Virus record (IMG/VR): IMGVR_UViG_3300036945_000620
Span: 1 to 64,000 of that record
DNA from: a virus
Reading direction: 5' to 3' (one strand)
DNA: 64,000 nt
The translations under genes and the position numbers were made by a program. Under the pieces are notes generated by a model that was given only the letters and a program-made list of their open reading frames with translations, did not search any database and was not told the origin of the DNA. Positions within the stretch are counted from its first letter, which is position 1. Each line of letters opens with the position of its first letter. Shown here piece after piece: positions 7,082 to 13,005 of this stretch.

Positions 7082-7324
7082 TCAGTGCCTTGCGGGATTC
7101 ATGCCAACGCGCCGGTCGCGCTGCTCAGCGCTTTCCATCTGGTAAACCGTGCCGACGCGATACACGTCTTTCCCGATATCGCACGCCTGCCATCCCCCAA
7201 AGTTGGCTTGGCCGATGCCGCGCGAAAACATATTGCCGGGCAGGCCGACCGTGCCGTCAGGAAGCCGTCGCACAGTGCCGACGTACCCGCGCCAGTTCAT
7301 CGGGTGGACGCCTTGCGGGGTCAC
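7082..7324 (-). CDS. Unknown small protein, 80 aa, GTG start
   Basis: Gly-rich: YVGTVRRLPDGTVGLPGNMF, GGWQACDIGKDVYRVGTVYQ. GTG overlaps the stop of the previous gene (GTGA); an internal ATG eight codons later is possible. Not recognised. Confidence 0.7.
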   Translation of the reverse strand: MTPQGVHPMNWRGYVGTVRRLPDGTVGLPGNMFSRGIGQANFGGWQACDIGKDVYRVGTVYQMESAEQRDRRVGMNPARH

Positions 7325-7563
7325 GTGTGGCGCTCCAGCTTGTAACGCTCTTTCGAGACGGAACCGTCCGCCGTGCGCTTCTCGATGATGATGATGTCCC
7401 GGTCCGCGCCCAGTTGGCGACGCTCGCGCGTGTAGCTGATCAGGTCAGGCAACGGGCCGATGATGCCGGGCAGGGCGTTGTCGAATTCCTGCTCTTGACC
7501 GTATGACGCGATCACAGCGAACGGGCCAGCGGGATACAGTTGCCGGTGGAGTGTGCAGCGCAT
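7321..7563 (-). CDS. Unknown small protein, 80 aa
   Basis: Basic, beta-rich at both ends with DRDIIIIEKRTADGSVSKER. ATG at 7563 is preceded by CGGAGATTTTCAAA. A perfect sigma-54-like site lies 33 bases upstream, so this heads the unit running to 7082. Confidence 0.75.
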   Translation of the reverse strand: MRCTLHRQLYPAGPFAVIASYGQEQEFDNALPGIIGPLPDLISYTRERRQLGADRDIIIIEKRTADGSVSKERYKLERHT

Positions 7564-7583
7564 TTTGAAAATCTCCGGTTGCT

Positions 7584-7817
7584 CTAATCAGGACGATGCA
7601 ACATGCGTGCCACGCTCTTGTACTCACGATAGGCGTCGCGCGTTAAGTCTTGATAAACCATAACCGCCTCCGCATACATCCGCGTCCATTCGTCGGGCGT
7701 GATCGCCTTGGCGCTCCGCATCTTTTCGAGCCTATACATCTCGTCTTCCAGCAGCTCGCTTGCCGGGCTCGCGACCTCGCAATACTTGGCCCAAGCCGCC
7801 GCTTCCCAGACGCTCAT
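7584..7817 (-). CDS. Unknown small helical protein, 77 aa
   Basis: Almost entirely helical, with a Glu/Leu-rich middle (ASELLEDEMYRLEKMRSAKA) and repeated Tyr. ATG overlaps the stop of the gene at 7814. Its 3' end covers the sigma-54-like site at 7597-7612. Confidence 0.72.
   Translation of the reverse strand: MSVWEAAAWAKYCEVASPASELLEDEMYRLEKMRSAKAITPDEWTRMYAEAVMVYQDLTRDAYREYKSVARMLHRPD
7597..7612 (-). promoter_or_regulatory. Sigma-54-like promoter, perfect consensus
   Basis: TGGCACGCATGTTGCA on the minus strand matches TGGCACG-N4-TTGCW exactly, 33 bases before the ATG at 7563. Confidence 0.7.
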
Positions 7818-8011
7818 GTCAGCAGCGTGATCGTGAAGTCGAATCCCTGATCTGGAATCTTGACCACGCGCCCGGCTTCAAGGTCGGGCAACACGCGGGT
7901 GATCTCCCCACGGGTGAACCCGTACGCCGTCAGGGCGGCGCGAACGGTGCGGCCCGCCGCGACGCGCGGCTTGGCTTCCGATGACGGTGTGCTGATTTGA
8001 ACGCGTACCAT
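7814..8011 (-). CDS. Unknown small protein, 65 aa
   Basis: AAGRTVRAALTAYGFTRGEI followed by TRVLPDLEAG has helix-turn-helix-like spacing, so DNA binding is possible but unproven. ATG overlaps the stop of the gene at 8011-8262 (TAATG). Confidence 0.72.
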   Translation of the reverse strand: MVRVQISTPSSEAKPRVAAGRTVRAALTAYGFTRGEITRVLPDLEAGRVVKIPDQGFDFTITLLT

Positions 8012-8262
8012 TATATCACCTTCATGCGCAGCGCGTCGTTAGCGCGCTCGATCTCTTTCGCCGTGAACTCTTGCGCGGCGATGTACGCGCCAGCGAAGCC
8101 GCAACGCTCCAGCTCGTCCTTGCATTCGGCCCAGCGCCGCCGCGCCATCTCTTCCACGTCACGGGCCAAGCTGGCGTTTTGCAGCGCGACCGCTTGGCGC
8201 GTTGCGAGCGTCGCGGCTTCGCGCAGGAATCGGGCGTCTGCGTTTTTCTTGATCAGGTTCAT
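8011..8262 (-). CDS. Unknown helical protein, 83 aa
   Basis: One long predicted helix rich in Ala, Glu and Arg; no motif recognised. Its ATG overlaps the stop of the 264-residue gene, and a perfect sigma-54-like site lies 41 bases upstream inside that gene. Confidence 0.75.
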   Translation of the reverse strand: MNLIKKNADARFLREAATLATRQAVALQNASLARDVEEMARRRWAECKDELERCGFAGAYIAAQEFTAKEIERANDALRMKVI

Positions 8263-9053
8263 ATCAGTCCCTCAATGCCTTCGTCTGTCTCTTCATCATC
8301 GTATGCAATAGGCGTGCCAGCAGCGAAAGGTATGACCGGCTCGTATTCCATCCCGCCTGCATACGCTAGGGGCCGACATGACACAAGCTGAAAATTGATT
8401 GCGTCCCAGAATGGGAGGCCCTTCCCATTGCGGCCCTGCACTGGGATATACACGTCGGGCTTATTGAGTGTCCGGGGCCATGGCGTCGTTTCATGCCGCC
8501 GGGTGATCGCTATGCCTTTCTGTGACAGCCGGACGCCGGTCAGCAGATAGTCCAGCACATTGTTCGCAGCGAATAGCGCGCGGGTCGCCTCACGTTCGGC
8601 GCGGGCATGATAGGACGATATCAGAATGTGGGGCGTCTCCCCATACGGTTGCAGTCTCATAATGGGAAGATGATGCCAGTAGATAAAAGTCGGTTGGCCG
8701 TGCTTGGCCTTAAAGCCGAGGGTCCGGTTAATGCGCGCCTGATAGTCCAGAGGCCGCAACGCGTCCACGTCTTTACCAAAGTTGCCACGTCGCGGGTCGC
8801 GCTTGGTAAATACTGACTTGGCCGTCGTCTTGGGGCCACGGGCTAGGTACTCTTTCAGGAAGTCGCCGCGCAAAGCCGGGGGCATCCCTCCCTCGACCAT
8901 GCGCTCGCCGGACAAACCGGACAACGTCCAGCCGTCCCATTGCCCGTTAGGGGTGACAGCCCCCATCGTCTCGTCCACGCGGAATTTCGTGGGCCGTTGC
9001 TTGGCGCGGCTAACTATGGCCCGGTGCCGGGCTAGGGCGGTTGCGTCTATCAT
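8259..9053 (-). CDS. Unknown protein, 264 aa, first gene left of the repeat zone
   Basis: Not recognised. Basic N-terminal region (RHRAIVSRAKQRPTKFRVDE), middle with PTFIYWHHLPIMRLQPYG and HARAEREATRALFAANNVLD, acidic end (YDDEETDEGIEGLI). As the gene next to the candidate origin at 9.07-10 kb it could take part in replication initiation, but only its position says so. Its start lies just right of a poor ribosome-binding region; the ATG is the only long-frame start. Confidence 0.75.
   Translation of the reverse strand: MIDATALARHRAIVSRAKQRPTKFRVDETMGAVTPNGQWDGWTLSGLSGERMVEGGMPPALRGDFLKEYLARGPKTTAKSVFTKRDPRRGNFGKDVDALRPLDYQARINRTLGFKAKHGQPTFIYWHHLPIMRLQPYGETPHILISSYHARAEREATRALFAANNVLDYLLTGVRLSQKGIAITRRHETTPWPRTLNKPDVYIPVQGRNGKGLPFWDAINFQLVSCRPLAYAGGMEYEPVIPFAAGTPIAYDDEETDEGIEGLI
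8304..8319 (-). promoter_or_regulatory. Sigma-54-like promoter, perfect consensus
   Basis: TGGCACGCCTATTGCA on the minus strand matches the consensus at all fixed positions. It lies within the 3' end of the 264-residue gene and 41 bases before the ATG at 8262. Confidence 0.68.
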
Positions 9054-9066
9054 CTTTCCGTACTAG

Positions 9067-10016
9067 CACGATCCGGGCCACGGGGACAAGAGGGTAGGGG
9101 GCCGTCACCCTCACAACTGGGGGCGGTCACCCCGTCTTAACGAGTTGGGCGGCGTTTAGGTTAATTGGCGTGGAGCACTAACTTACCGTATCCCCCCTAA
9201 TCGCTCCGTGGCGGCGGGGCTCCCGATTAGGGTTACTGTCCCCGTATAAGTTAGGGTATCCATCCCCTAATTAGCATATTAGGGTTTATAATAGGGTGCC
9301 AATCCCCTAATCACGATAATGTGATATCCTAATATTTTCTCAGCACTTTAAGATGAGGAGAAGGTTAATAGGTAGTGATTGTCAAAAAAGCCCATAAATA
9401 AAGGATAAAAAGCCCCTTTTTCAACCTCGCATTGGCCGTGGTAGGGTGGAAGGTTAATGGCGCGTCGGCTGTTAAGCTTAAGGCCGAGGGGGACTTGCTC
9501 TAATTAGGCTTAACGTCGTATAACTTAAAATTAACCCTAACAGCCCGTATAACCTCATTTATAATAGCTATAATTAACCTTAACGGGCTATAAATTAAGG
9601 TTAATTTAGCCTATTAGGGTTAATTTTCGACGAGGCCACGGGGGACTTCAAGGCTGTTAAGGTTAACAGCTCTTGTTTTTCATGGTAACCTTAACACATA
9701 TTCGGCGATTAGCACAAAATTAACCTTAACAGGCTATTAAGGTTAATGGCGTTAAGGTTAATGCAGGCCGAGGGGGACTTCAAGGCCACAGGGGACTTCA
9801 AGGTTAACAGGCCAGAGGGGACTTCAAGGTTAATTAGTAGTAAATCCGAGGCGGCGGCTGTCATTAATGGGCCGTTAACCTTAACGCGTTAACCTTAACA
9901 GGGCGGTAAGGTTAACAGGCTGTTAAGGTTAATGGCGTGTTAAGGTTAATGGGCATTAACTATAAACGGCTGTTAAGGTTAACCGGCGGCGGCGCGTTAA
10001 CCATGGTCACGGCAGG
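9067..10016. repeat. Gene-free AT-rich zone with reiterated TTAAGGTTAA; candidate origin
   Basis: About 950 bases without a plausible gene. The 10-mer TTAAGGTTAA (or its complement TTAACCTTAA) occurs about eleven times exactly between 9575 and 9982, with many one-base variants back to 9155. Several form convergent pairs. A second motif, GRGGGGACTTCAAGG and close forms, occurs about five times (near 9485, 9637, 9770, 9787, 9813) interleaved with the first. Dense short iterons in an AT-rich gap beside a transcription boundary are typical of phage origins; a multi-site regulator platform is the alternative. Confidence 0.65.
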
Positions 10017-10148
10017 TTAGACATCCCCCTTGTCGTGGGGGATGTCGAAGATGACCGGGGAGTAATTCCGCCAGACCATGCCGAGGTGATGCGGGCAGCG
10101 GATCAGGCAGATAAAGAGGGCGTAGGACTTCCAAAGGATGCGGTGCAT
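10017..10148 (-). CDS. Small protein, 43 aa
   Basis: Begins MHRILWKSYALFICLIRCPH, a hydrophobic Cys-containing stretch, and ends FDIPHDKGDV. The ATG is preceded by ACGGAGATCGACC, the same leader type as the cassette genes up to 13.7 kb. Promoter candidate upstream: TTGCAT near 10202-10207. The 3' end overlaps a perfect 9-bp hairpin (ACATCCCCC/GGGGGATGT, about 10021-10045). Unknown role. Confidence 0.6.
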   Translation of the reverse strand: MHRILWKSYALFICLIRCPHHLGMVWRNYSPVIFDIPHDKGDV

Positions 10149-10222
10149 GGTCGATCTCCGTTTCTGATGACGCATGTATGCCATAGACCCGGACGTTATG
10201 CAATAGCTATTTTGCATTATTC

Positions 10223-10264
10223 CAAAAAAAATTGCTCGCCCCGCGCATCATGGCGGGGCGAGCA
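10223..10264 (-). terminator. Strong rho-independent terminator
   Basis: On the minus strand a 12-bp stem TGCTCGCCCCGC/GCGGGGCGAGCA is followed by a run of eight T. It ends the three-gene unit 11031-10292. Confidence 0.85.
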
Positions 10265-10291
10265 GTTTACCTGTAGACAACGGAGAGAAAC

Positions 10292-10555
10292 CTACAGGCT
10301 AGTAAGAAGCGCCACAATCCAGAATATCAGGCCCATGGGCGCGCATACGTACAGCCATGCCTTGCGCGCTGCTAGGCCTATCAGCCACCCTAGATCAGCG
10401 ATCCAGCGGGGCAGGGCATGGTCTGGCGTCCAGCCGGTCCGCTCGCATTCGAAAGGCTTGGAAGGCGCTTGCGCGCCTTCCGTGTATACCCCTTCGACAA
10501 TTGGCCGCTGGCGTGTTCCAAAGGCGCTCAAGTCAATCCCTCCACCCATTGCCAC
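10292..10555 (-). CDS. Small protein with C-terminal membrane helix, 87 aa
   Basis: Polar N-terminus (PSKPFECERTGWTPDHALPR) then two hydrophobic stretches, IADLGWLIGLAARKAWLYVC and APMGLIFWIVALLTSL, the last forming a tail anchor. Overlaps the upstream gene by 28 bases; a TTG eight codons downstream, behind GGAGGG, is an alternative start. Last gene before the terminator at 10223-10264. Confidence 0.65.
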   Translation of the reverse strand: MAMGGGIDLSAFGTRQRPIVEGVYTEGAQAPSKPFECERTGWTPDHALPRWIADLGWLIGLAARKAWLYVCAPMGLIFWIVALLTSL

Positions 10556-10761
10556 AGGTCAGGCTTGTTCATGCAAGATCGCTGCCCGCGATCGTGGCGC
10601 ACGTGGACGGAAGCGCCGACGGGATAGGCGCGAAGCACGTCCGCCGCTGCTTTGGCGTCGCTGCCGGTATACATGGCCGCGACAGGCTCGATGGACATCG
10701 CCACGACTCCCCGGCTATCCGGGGAGGTGCAGCGGATTTGGTTCGCTGATACCGTGATCAT
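10528..10761 (-). CDS. Unknown small protein, 77 aa
   Basis: Contains SIEPVAAMYTGSDAKAAADV and VGASVHVRHDRGQRSC, mixed alpha/beta. ATG three bases after the stop of the gene at 10765, so co-translated with it. Not recognised. Confidence 0.7.
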   Translation of the reverse strand: MITVSANQIRCTSPDSRGVVAMSIEPVAAMYTGSDAKAAADVLRAYPVGASVHVRHDRGQRSCMNKPDLWQWVEGLT

Positions 10762-10764
10762 GGT

Positions 10765-11031
10765 CTAGGCCTCCTTCAGAAAGTAATACATTGCCAGAGT
10801 GCAGCCGAGTCGCGGCGCTTCCGGGCAGATAAGCGCAACCTGATGGGCGTGAGCAAAATAGTGCTCTTCCTCTTCGTCCATATGCGCGGGCGCTCCGGCG
10901 TCGATGCGAGCGATGAAGGCATCCGCTGCGGCGATATCTGCGTCAGACAGGCCTTCCGGGTCATCGTTGAAGAAATAGCAGGCCCAATGCGCGGGGGCGG
11001 TGGCGTCGATATTGATCAGGTCGCGGCTCAT
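10765..11031 (-). CDS. Acidic small phage protein, 88 aa
   Basis: AHWACYFFNDDPEGLSDADI then DAFIARIDAGAPAHMDEEEE and a C-terminal LGCTLAMYYFLKEA. The 'N-D-D-x-x-G-L-S-D-x-D' pattern recalls a small uncharacterised phage family. ATG at 11031 is preceded by CGGAGACAGAATC; a longer frame would run through the 15-bp leader hairpin (11056-11118). Heads the unit ending at 10264. Confidence 0.75.
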   Translation of the reverse strand: MSRDLINIDATAPAHWACYFFNDDPEGLSDADIAAADAFIARIDAGAPAHMDEEEEHYFAHAHQVALICPEAPRLGCTLAMYYFLKEA

Positions 11032-11055
11032 GATTCTGTCTCCGTTTTTTTTTGG

Positions 11056-11118
11056 TCGAGAGAGGGAAACCGCCGGGGCTTCGGGGGGTAGGAAGCTTGT
11101 CCCGTTTCCCTCTCTCGA
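11056..11118 (-). promoter_or_regulatory. Long 5' leader hairpin before the gene at 10765-11031
   Basis: Perfect 15-bp arms TCGAGAGAGGGAAAC (11056-11070) and GTTTCCCTCTCTCGA (11104-11118) enclose a C/G-rich loop. It is followed by an A-run and the ribosome-binding site, so the structure sits in the untranslated leader. Could protect the message or regulate translation; no known riboswitch class recognised. Confidence 0.6.
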
Positions 11119-11168
11119 TACGCAAGACATAGCACGACTGGCGGAGTATGCAATAGCTATTTTGCATT

Positions 11169-11184
11169 ATTACAAATTTGTAAT
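11169..11184. promoter_or_regulatory. Palindromic operator ATTACAAATTTGTAAT, copy 1
   Basis: Perfect 16-bp palindrome flanked by TGCA on both sides. Lies between a leftward promoter (TTGCAT near 11149) and the rightward TTGACA at 11200. Confidence 0.75.
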
Positions 11185-11199
11185 GTTGCATTTTTCTTC

Positions 11200-11228
11200 T
11201 TGACAGGCTCGGATTTTTGTGATATAAT
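11200..11228 (+). promoter_or_regulatory. Consensus sigma-70 promoter P1
   Basis: TTGACA, 17-base spacer, TATAAT: both hexamers perfect. Reads rightward into a short gene-free unit that ends at the hairpin 11310-11338. Confidence 0.85.
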
Positions 11229-11299
11229 GGATTGACGACCTATTTTTGCCCGTTAACGAGTTGTTAACCTTAATAGGCTGTTAAGGTTAACGCCGCGCC

Positions 11300-11338
11300 A
11301 CGAAAAATTAACCATGCCAGTGCGAAACTGGCATGGTT
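11300..11338 (-). terminator. Hairpin terminator, possibly two-way
   Basis: AACCATGCCAG/CTGGCATGGTT (11310-11320, 11328-11338). For leftward transcription it is followed by AATTTTT and comes right after the stop at 11346. For rightward transcription the tail is CTTGCATT, weaker. Confidence 0.75.
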
Positions 11339-11344
11339 CTTGCA
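11329..11344 (+). promoter_or_regulatory. Sigma-54-like sequence at cassette end, copy 1
   Basis: TGGCATGGTTCTTGCA fits the -24/-12 consensus. It is formed by the right arm of the terminator hairpin plus TTGCA, and points toward the antisense of minus-strand genes. The same arrangement occurs at 12006 and 12990, so it may be a by-product of cassette duplication. Confidence 0.35.
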
Positions 11345-11345
11345 T

Positions 11346-11468
11346 TCATAGCAGTCGGCGTTTTCGCTTGTCCTTAACCCAGCCTCGCATGGGTTGCGGC
11401 GCTTTTACAGCTTTCATTAACCCTGCCAATGGGTTGCGCTTTCGTCGGCGTTTTACGAACAATTTCAC
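11346..11468 (-). CDS. Very basic small peptide, about 40 aa
   Basis: GTG-started frame with roughly 40% Lys/Arg: KLFVKRRRKRNPLAGLMKAV at the start and KDKRKRRLL at the end. A shorter ATG form of 23 residues is possible. Support comes from position: the stop lies against the terminator hairpin exactly as for the genes ending at 12022 and 13005. No clear ribosome-binding site. Could bind nucleic acid. Confidence 0.45.
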   Translation of the reverse strand: MKLFVKRRRKRNPLAGLMKAVKAPQPMRGWVKDKRKRRLL

Positions 11469-11476
11469 GGAAGTTT

Positions 11477-11496
11477 GGGGAGGCTTTCGCCTCCCC
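11477..11496 (-). terminator. Hairpin after the gene at 11504-11770
   Basis: Stem GGGGAGGC/GCCTCCCC with a 4-base loop, followed leftward by AAACTT. Weak T tract; may only attenuate reading into the basic peptide gene. Confidence 0.55.
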
Positions 11497-11503
11497 TCAC
11501 TCA

Positions 11504-11770
11504 CTAGGCCGTGATCGAATTCCCTTCGTGCTTGCCTGCCGCGATCTCTGCGGCGGTCTGGTCCGCCAGCGCCTTCAGGGCGTCCGCAGCGCCGACATAG
11601 TCGCGCGCCTTGAACTTCTTCCCAGTGAGCGCCGCAGCCGTGTCCATCATGGCTTTCGGGGTGTATGCACGGTTGACCTTCATCCCGGTTTTTGCGTAGA
11701 GGCGCAGCGCCGAGGCGATGGCGACACACTGGTAAACCGAGACTGCGGTAGAGCCTGAAAACATGGTCAT
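11504..11770 (-). CDS. Unknown small protein of a phage family, 88 aa
   Basis: Helical, with VYQCVAIASALRLYAKTGMK then VNRAYTPKAMMDTAAALTGK and a basic/Ala-rich C-terminus. I recall similar N-termini in other phage hypotheticals; no function known. ATG preceded by ACGGAGAACGACCA, the cassette leader. Promoter upstream: TTGCAT (11824-11829) and TATCTC (11802-11807), 16-base spacer. Confidence 0.78.
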   Translation of the reverse strand: MTMFSGSTAVSVYQCVAIASALRLYAKTGMKVNRAYTPKAMMDTAAALTGKKFKARDYVGAADALKALADQTAAEIAAGKHEGNSITA

Positions 11771-11844
11771 TGGTCGTTCTCCGTTCGTTGTTGATGCACT
11801 AGAGATAGCACATCCATCGGCATATGCAATAACTATTTTGCATT

Positions 11845-11860
11845 ATTACAAATTTGTAAT
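11845..11860. promoter_or_regulatory. Palindromic operator, copy 2
   Basis: ATTACAAATTTGTAAT between the leftward TTGCAT (11824-11829) and the rightward TTGACC (11876). Confidence 0.75.
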
Positions 11861-11875
11861 GTTGCATTTTTCCTA

Positions 11876-11904
11876 TTGACCCGGTCCGGCTTTTATGGTA
11901 TGAT
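11876..11904 (+). promoter_or_regulatory. Sigma-70 promoter P2
   Basis: TTGACC, 17-base spacer, TATGAT. Same placement relative to the operator as P1. Confidence 0.8.
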
Positions 11905-11910
11905 GGAATG

Positions 11911-12020
11911 ACGACCTATTTTTTCGCGTTAACGACTTATTAACCTTAATGGCGTGTTAAGGTTAACGCCGCGAGGCTAAAAATTAACCGTGCCTCCCTT
12001 TCGGGTGGCACGGTTCTTGC
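11911..12020 (+). ncRNA. Candidate small RNA 2
   Basis: Same architecture as the unit at 11235: GACGACCTATTTTTT, convergent TTAACCTTAA/TTAAGGTTAA pair, then the hairpin AACCGTGCC.../...GGCACGGTT ending near 12015. Confidence 0.55.
11975..12015 (-). terminator. Hairpin terminator after the gene at 12022-12261
   Basis: AACCGTGCC and GGCACGGTT arms around a GAAA-type loop, followed leftward by AATTTTT. It comes immediately after the stop at 12022. Confidence 0.72.
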
Positions 12021-12021
12021 A
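12006..12021 (+). promoter_or_regulatory. Sigma-54-like sequence at cassette end, copy 2
   Basis: TGGCACGGTTCTTGCA, exact consensus match on the plus strand, overlapping the terminator arm. Confidence 0.35.
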
Positions 12022-12261
12022 TTACCCCTGCGGGTTCGGCTTGTACTCGCCGACCGGACCACTGTAGAGCAGTTGGAGCACTCCCGCGCCATTGTGGCGC
12101 GTCAGGTACACGCTGCACATATCGACGCCGTTTGCCTCATACAGCCGCACCTCGACAGCGCCTTGCCATGACGCGGCGCGCGTCGTGAGGCCCGAGGATT
12201 TATGGCCGAGGCGGGAAGCTTCCGTGCGTCCGCCCTGAACCGTTCCGCGAAAGTGAGCCAT
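12022..12261 (-). CDS. Unknown protein of a common phage family, 79 aa
   Basis: Starts MAHFRGTVQGGRTEASRLGH, a pattern I recall from many phage hypothetical proteins, followed by beta strands (AVEVRLYEANGVDMCSVYLT). Function unknown. ATG preceded by CGGAGAATAGAAA. Promoter upstream on the minus strand: TTGACT (12333-12338), 17-base spacer, GATACC (12310-12315), with the 34-bp palindrome just behind it. Confidence 0.82.
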   Translation of the reverse strand: MAHFRGTVQGGRTEASRLGHKSSGLTTRAASWQGAVEVRLYEANGVDMCSVYLTRHNGAGVLQLLYSGPVGEYKPNPQG

Positions 12262-12309
12262 TTTCTATTCTCCGTTTTCCGGGGGCGTTCATCGCCTCCC
12301 ATGCGTGTA

Positions 12310-12338
12310 GGTATCGCATATCCGGCCAATGCAGTCAA
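12310..12338 (-). promoter_or_regulatory. Sigma-70-like promoter of the gene at 12022-12261
   Basis: Minus-strand TTGACT, 17-base spacer, GATACC, adjacent to the long palindrome at 12345-12378. Confidence 0.55.
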
Positions 12339-12344
12339 CAGAAT

Positions 12345-12378
12345 AATGCACACATTACAAATTTGTAATGTGTGCATT
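12345..12378. promoter_or_regulatory. Palindromic operator, copy 3, extended to 34 bp
   Basis: A perfect 34-bp palindrome centred on ATTACAAATTTGTAAT (12354-12369). It sits just after the stop of the gene ending at 12389 and just before the promoter of the next, so it could act both as operator and as a terminator hairpin. Confidence 0.75.
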
Positions 12379-12388
12379 TTCCGCTTGA

Positions 12389-12649
12389 CTAATAGTCGGC
12401 GATCTTGTCCGCCTCGCGTTCGAGAAAAATCATCTGCACAGGCGTCAAGCGGTGGTCGCCTTGGCCGCTTCCGTTGTCGTCCAGAATGCCCATCATAAGC
12501 GCCACGGTGAGGCTAGACGAGTGTTTCCCGTTCGGGTCGGAGAAGCATACGAACCAGCGATTCCCGTCCTCCGGACCCATGTCCGTGCATTCGAAAATCA
12601 CGAGCGAGTGACCCTTCGCGATCACTTTGTCATTGCGTCCCAGTTTCAT
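12389..12649 (-). CDS. Unknown small protein, 86 aa
   Basis: Beta-rich N-terminal half (GRNDKVIAKGHSLVIFECTD, RWFVCFSDPNGKHSSSLTVA), helical end LTPVQMIFLEREADKIADY. ATG follows the stop of the 32-codon gene by one base, indicating coupled translation. Not recognised. Confidence 0.75.
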   Translation of the reverse strand: MKLGRNDKVIAKGHSLVIFECTDMGPEDGNRWFVCFSDPNGKHSSSLTVALMMGILDDNGSGQGDHRLTPVQMIFLEREADKIADY

Positions 12650-12650
12650 A

Positions 12651-12749
12651 TTAACGGCTCCATTTTTTGTGGAAGCGAACCGCGCAAATGCGGTTGCTGA
12701 GTTCTTCCGAAGGGAAGAAGAAAAAGACGATTTTCAGAACCGTTTCCAT
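12651..12749 (-). CDS. Small peptide, 32 aa
   Basis: METVLKIVFFFFPSEELSNR then ICAVRFHKKWSR. Hydrophobic Phe-rich start and basic end. ATG preceded by ACGGAGCGACCAA, the cassette leader, which is good support for so short a gene. Promoter: TTGCAT (12798-12803), 17-base spacer, GATAAA (12775-12780). First gene of a two-gene unit with 12389-12649. Confidence 0.65.
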   Translation of the reverse strand: METVLKIVFFFFPSEELSNRICAVRFHKKWSR

Positions 12750-12774
12750 TTGGTCGCTCCGTTGTTGATGACCC

Positions 12775-12803
12775 TTTATCGCATAGGTTGGCCGCATATG
12801 CAA
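12775..12803 (-). promoter_or_regulatory. Leftward promoter of the 12749-12389 unit
   Basis: TTGCAT, 17-base spacer, GATAAA on the minus strand. The -35 and its flank (ATGCAATA) recur before the other cassette genes. Confidence 0.55.
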
Positions 12804-12818
12804 TAGGATAATTGCATT

Positions 12819-12834
12819 ATTACAAATTTGTAAT
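12819..12834. promoter_or_regulatory. Palindromic operator, copy 4
   Basis: ATTACAAATTTGTAAT flanked by TGCA, between the leftward TTGCAT at 12798 and the rightward TTGACC at 12850. Confidence 0.75.
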
Positions 12835-12849
12835 GTTGCATTTTTCCTC

Positions 12850-12878
12850 TTGACCCAACCGGATTTATCTGGTAAAAT
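12850..12878 (+). promoter_or_regulatory. Sigma-70 promoter P4
   Basis: TTGACC, 17-base spacer, TAAAAT; same arrangement as P1 and P2. Confidence 0.8.
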
Positions 12879-12884
12879 GGATTG

Positions 12885-13004
12885 ACGACCTATTTTTCCG
12901 CGTTAATGAGTTGTTAACCTTAACAGAATGTGGCGCGCTGTTAAGGTTAACAAATCGAGGCGAAAAATTAACCATGCCAACCGCGGGGCTGGCATGGTTC
13001 TTGC
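12885..13004 (+). ncRNA. Candidate small RNA 3
   Basis: Begins with GACGACCTATTTTT as in units 1 and 2, has TTAACCTTAACAGA and its convergent partner CTGTTAAGGTTAAC, and ends at the hairpin AACCATGCCA/TGGCATGGTT. Confidence 0.55.
12962..12999 (-). terminator. Hairpin terminator after the gene at 13005-13319
   Basis: AACCATGCCA/TGGCATGGTT stem followed leftward by AATTTTT, immediately after the stop codon at 13005. Confidence 0.72.
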
Positions 13005-13005
13005 T
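12990..13005 (+). promoter_or_regulatory. Sigma-54-like sequence at cassette end, copy 3
   Basis: TGGCATGGTTCTTGCT, consensus with W = T, again made from the hairpin arm. Confidence 0.35.

Larger units (their letters stand above)
11235..11345 (+). ncRNA. Candidate small RNA 1
   Basis: Downstream of P1 there is no open frame. The unit contains GACGACCTATTTTT, an inverted pair of TTAACCTTAA/TTAAGGTTAA, and ends with an 11-bp hairpin. The same order recurs at 11911 and 12885. Transcript ends are estimated from the promoter and the hairpin. Confidence 0.55.
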
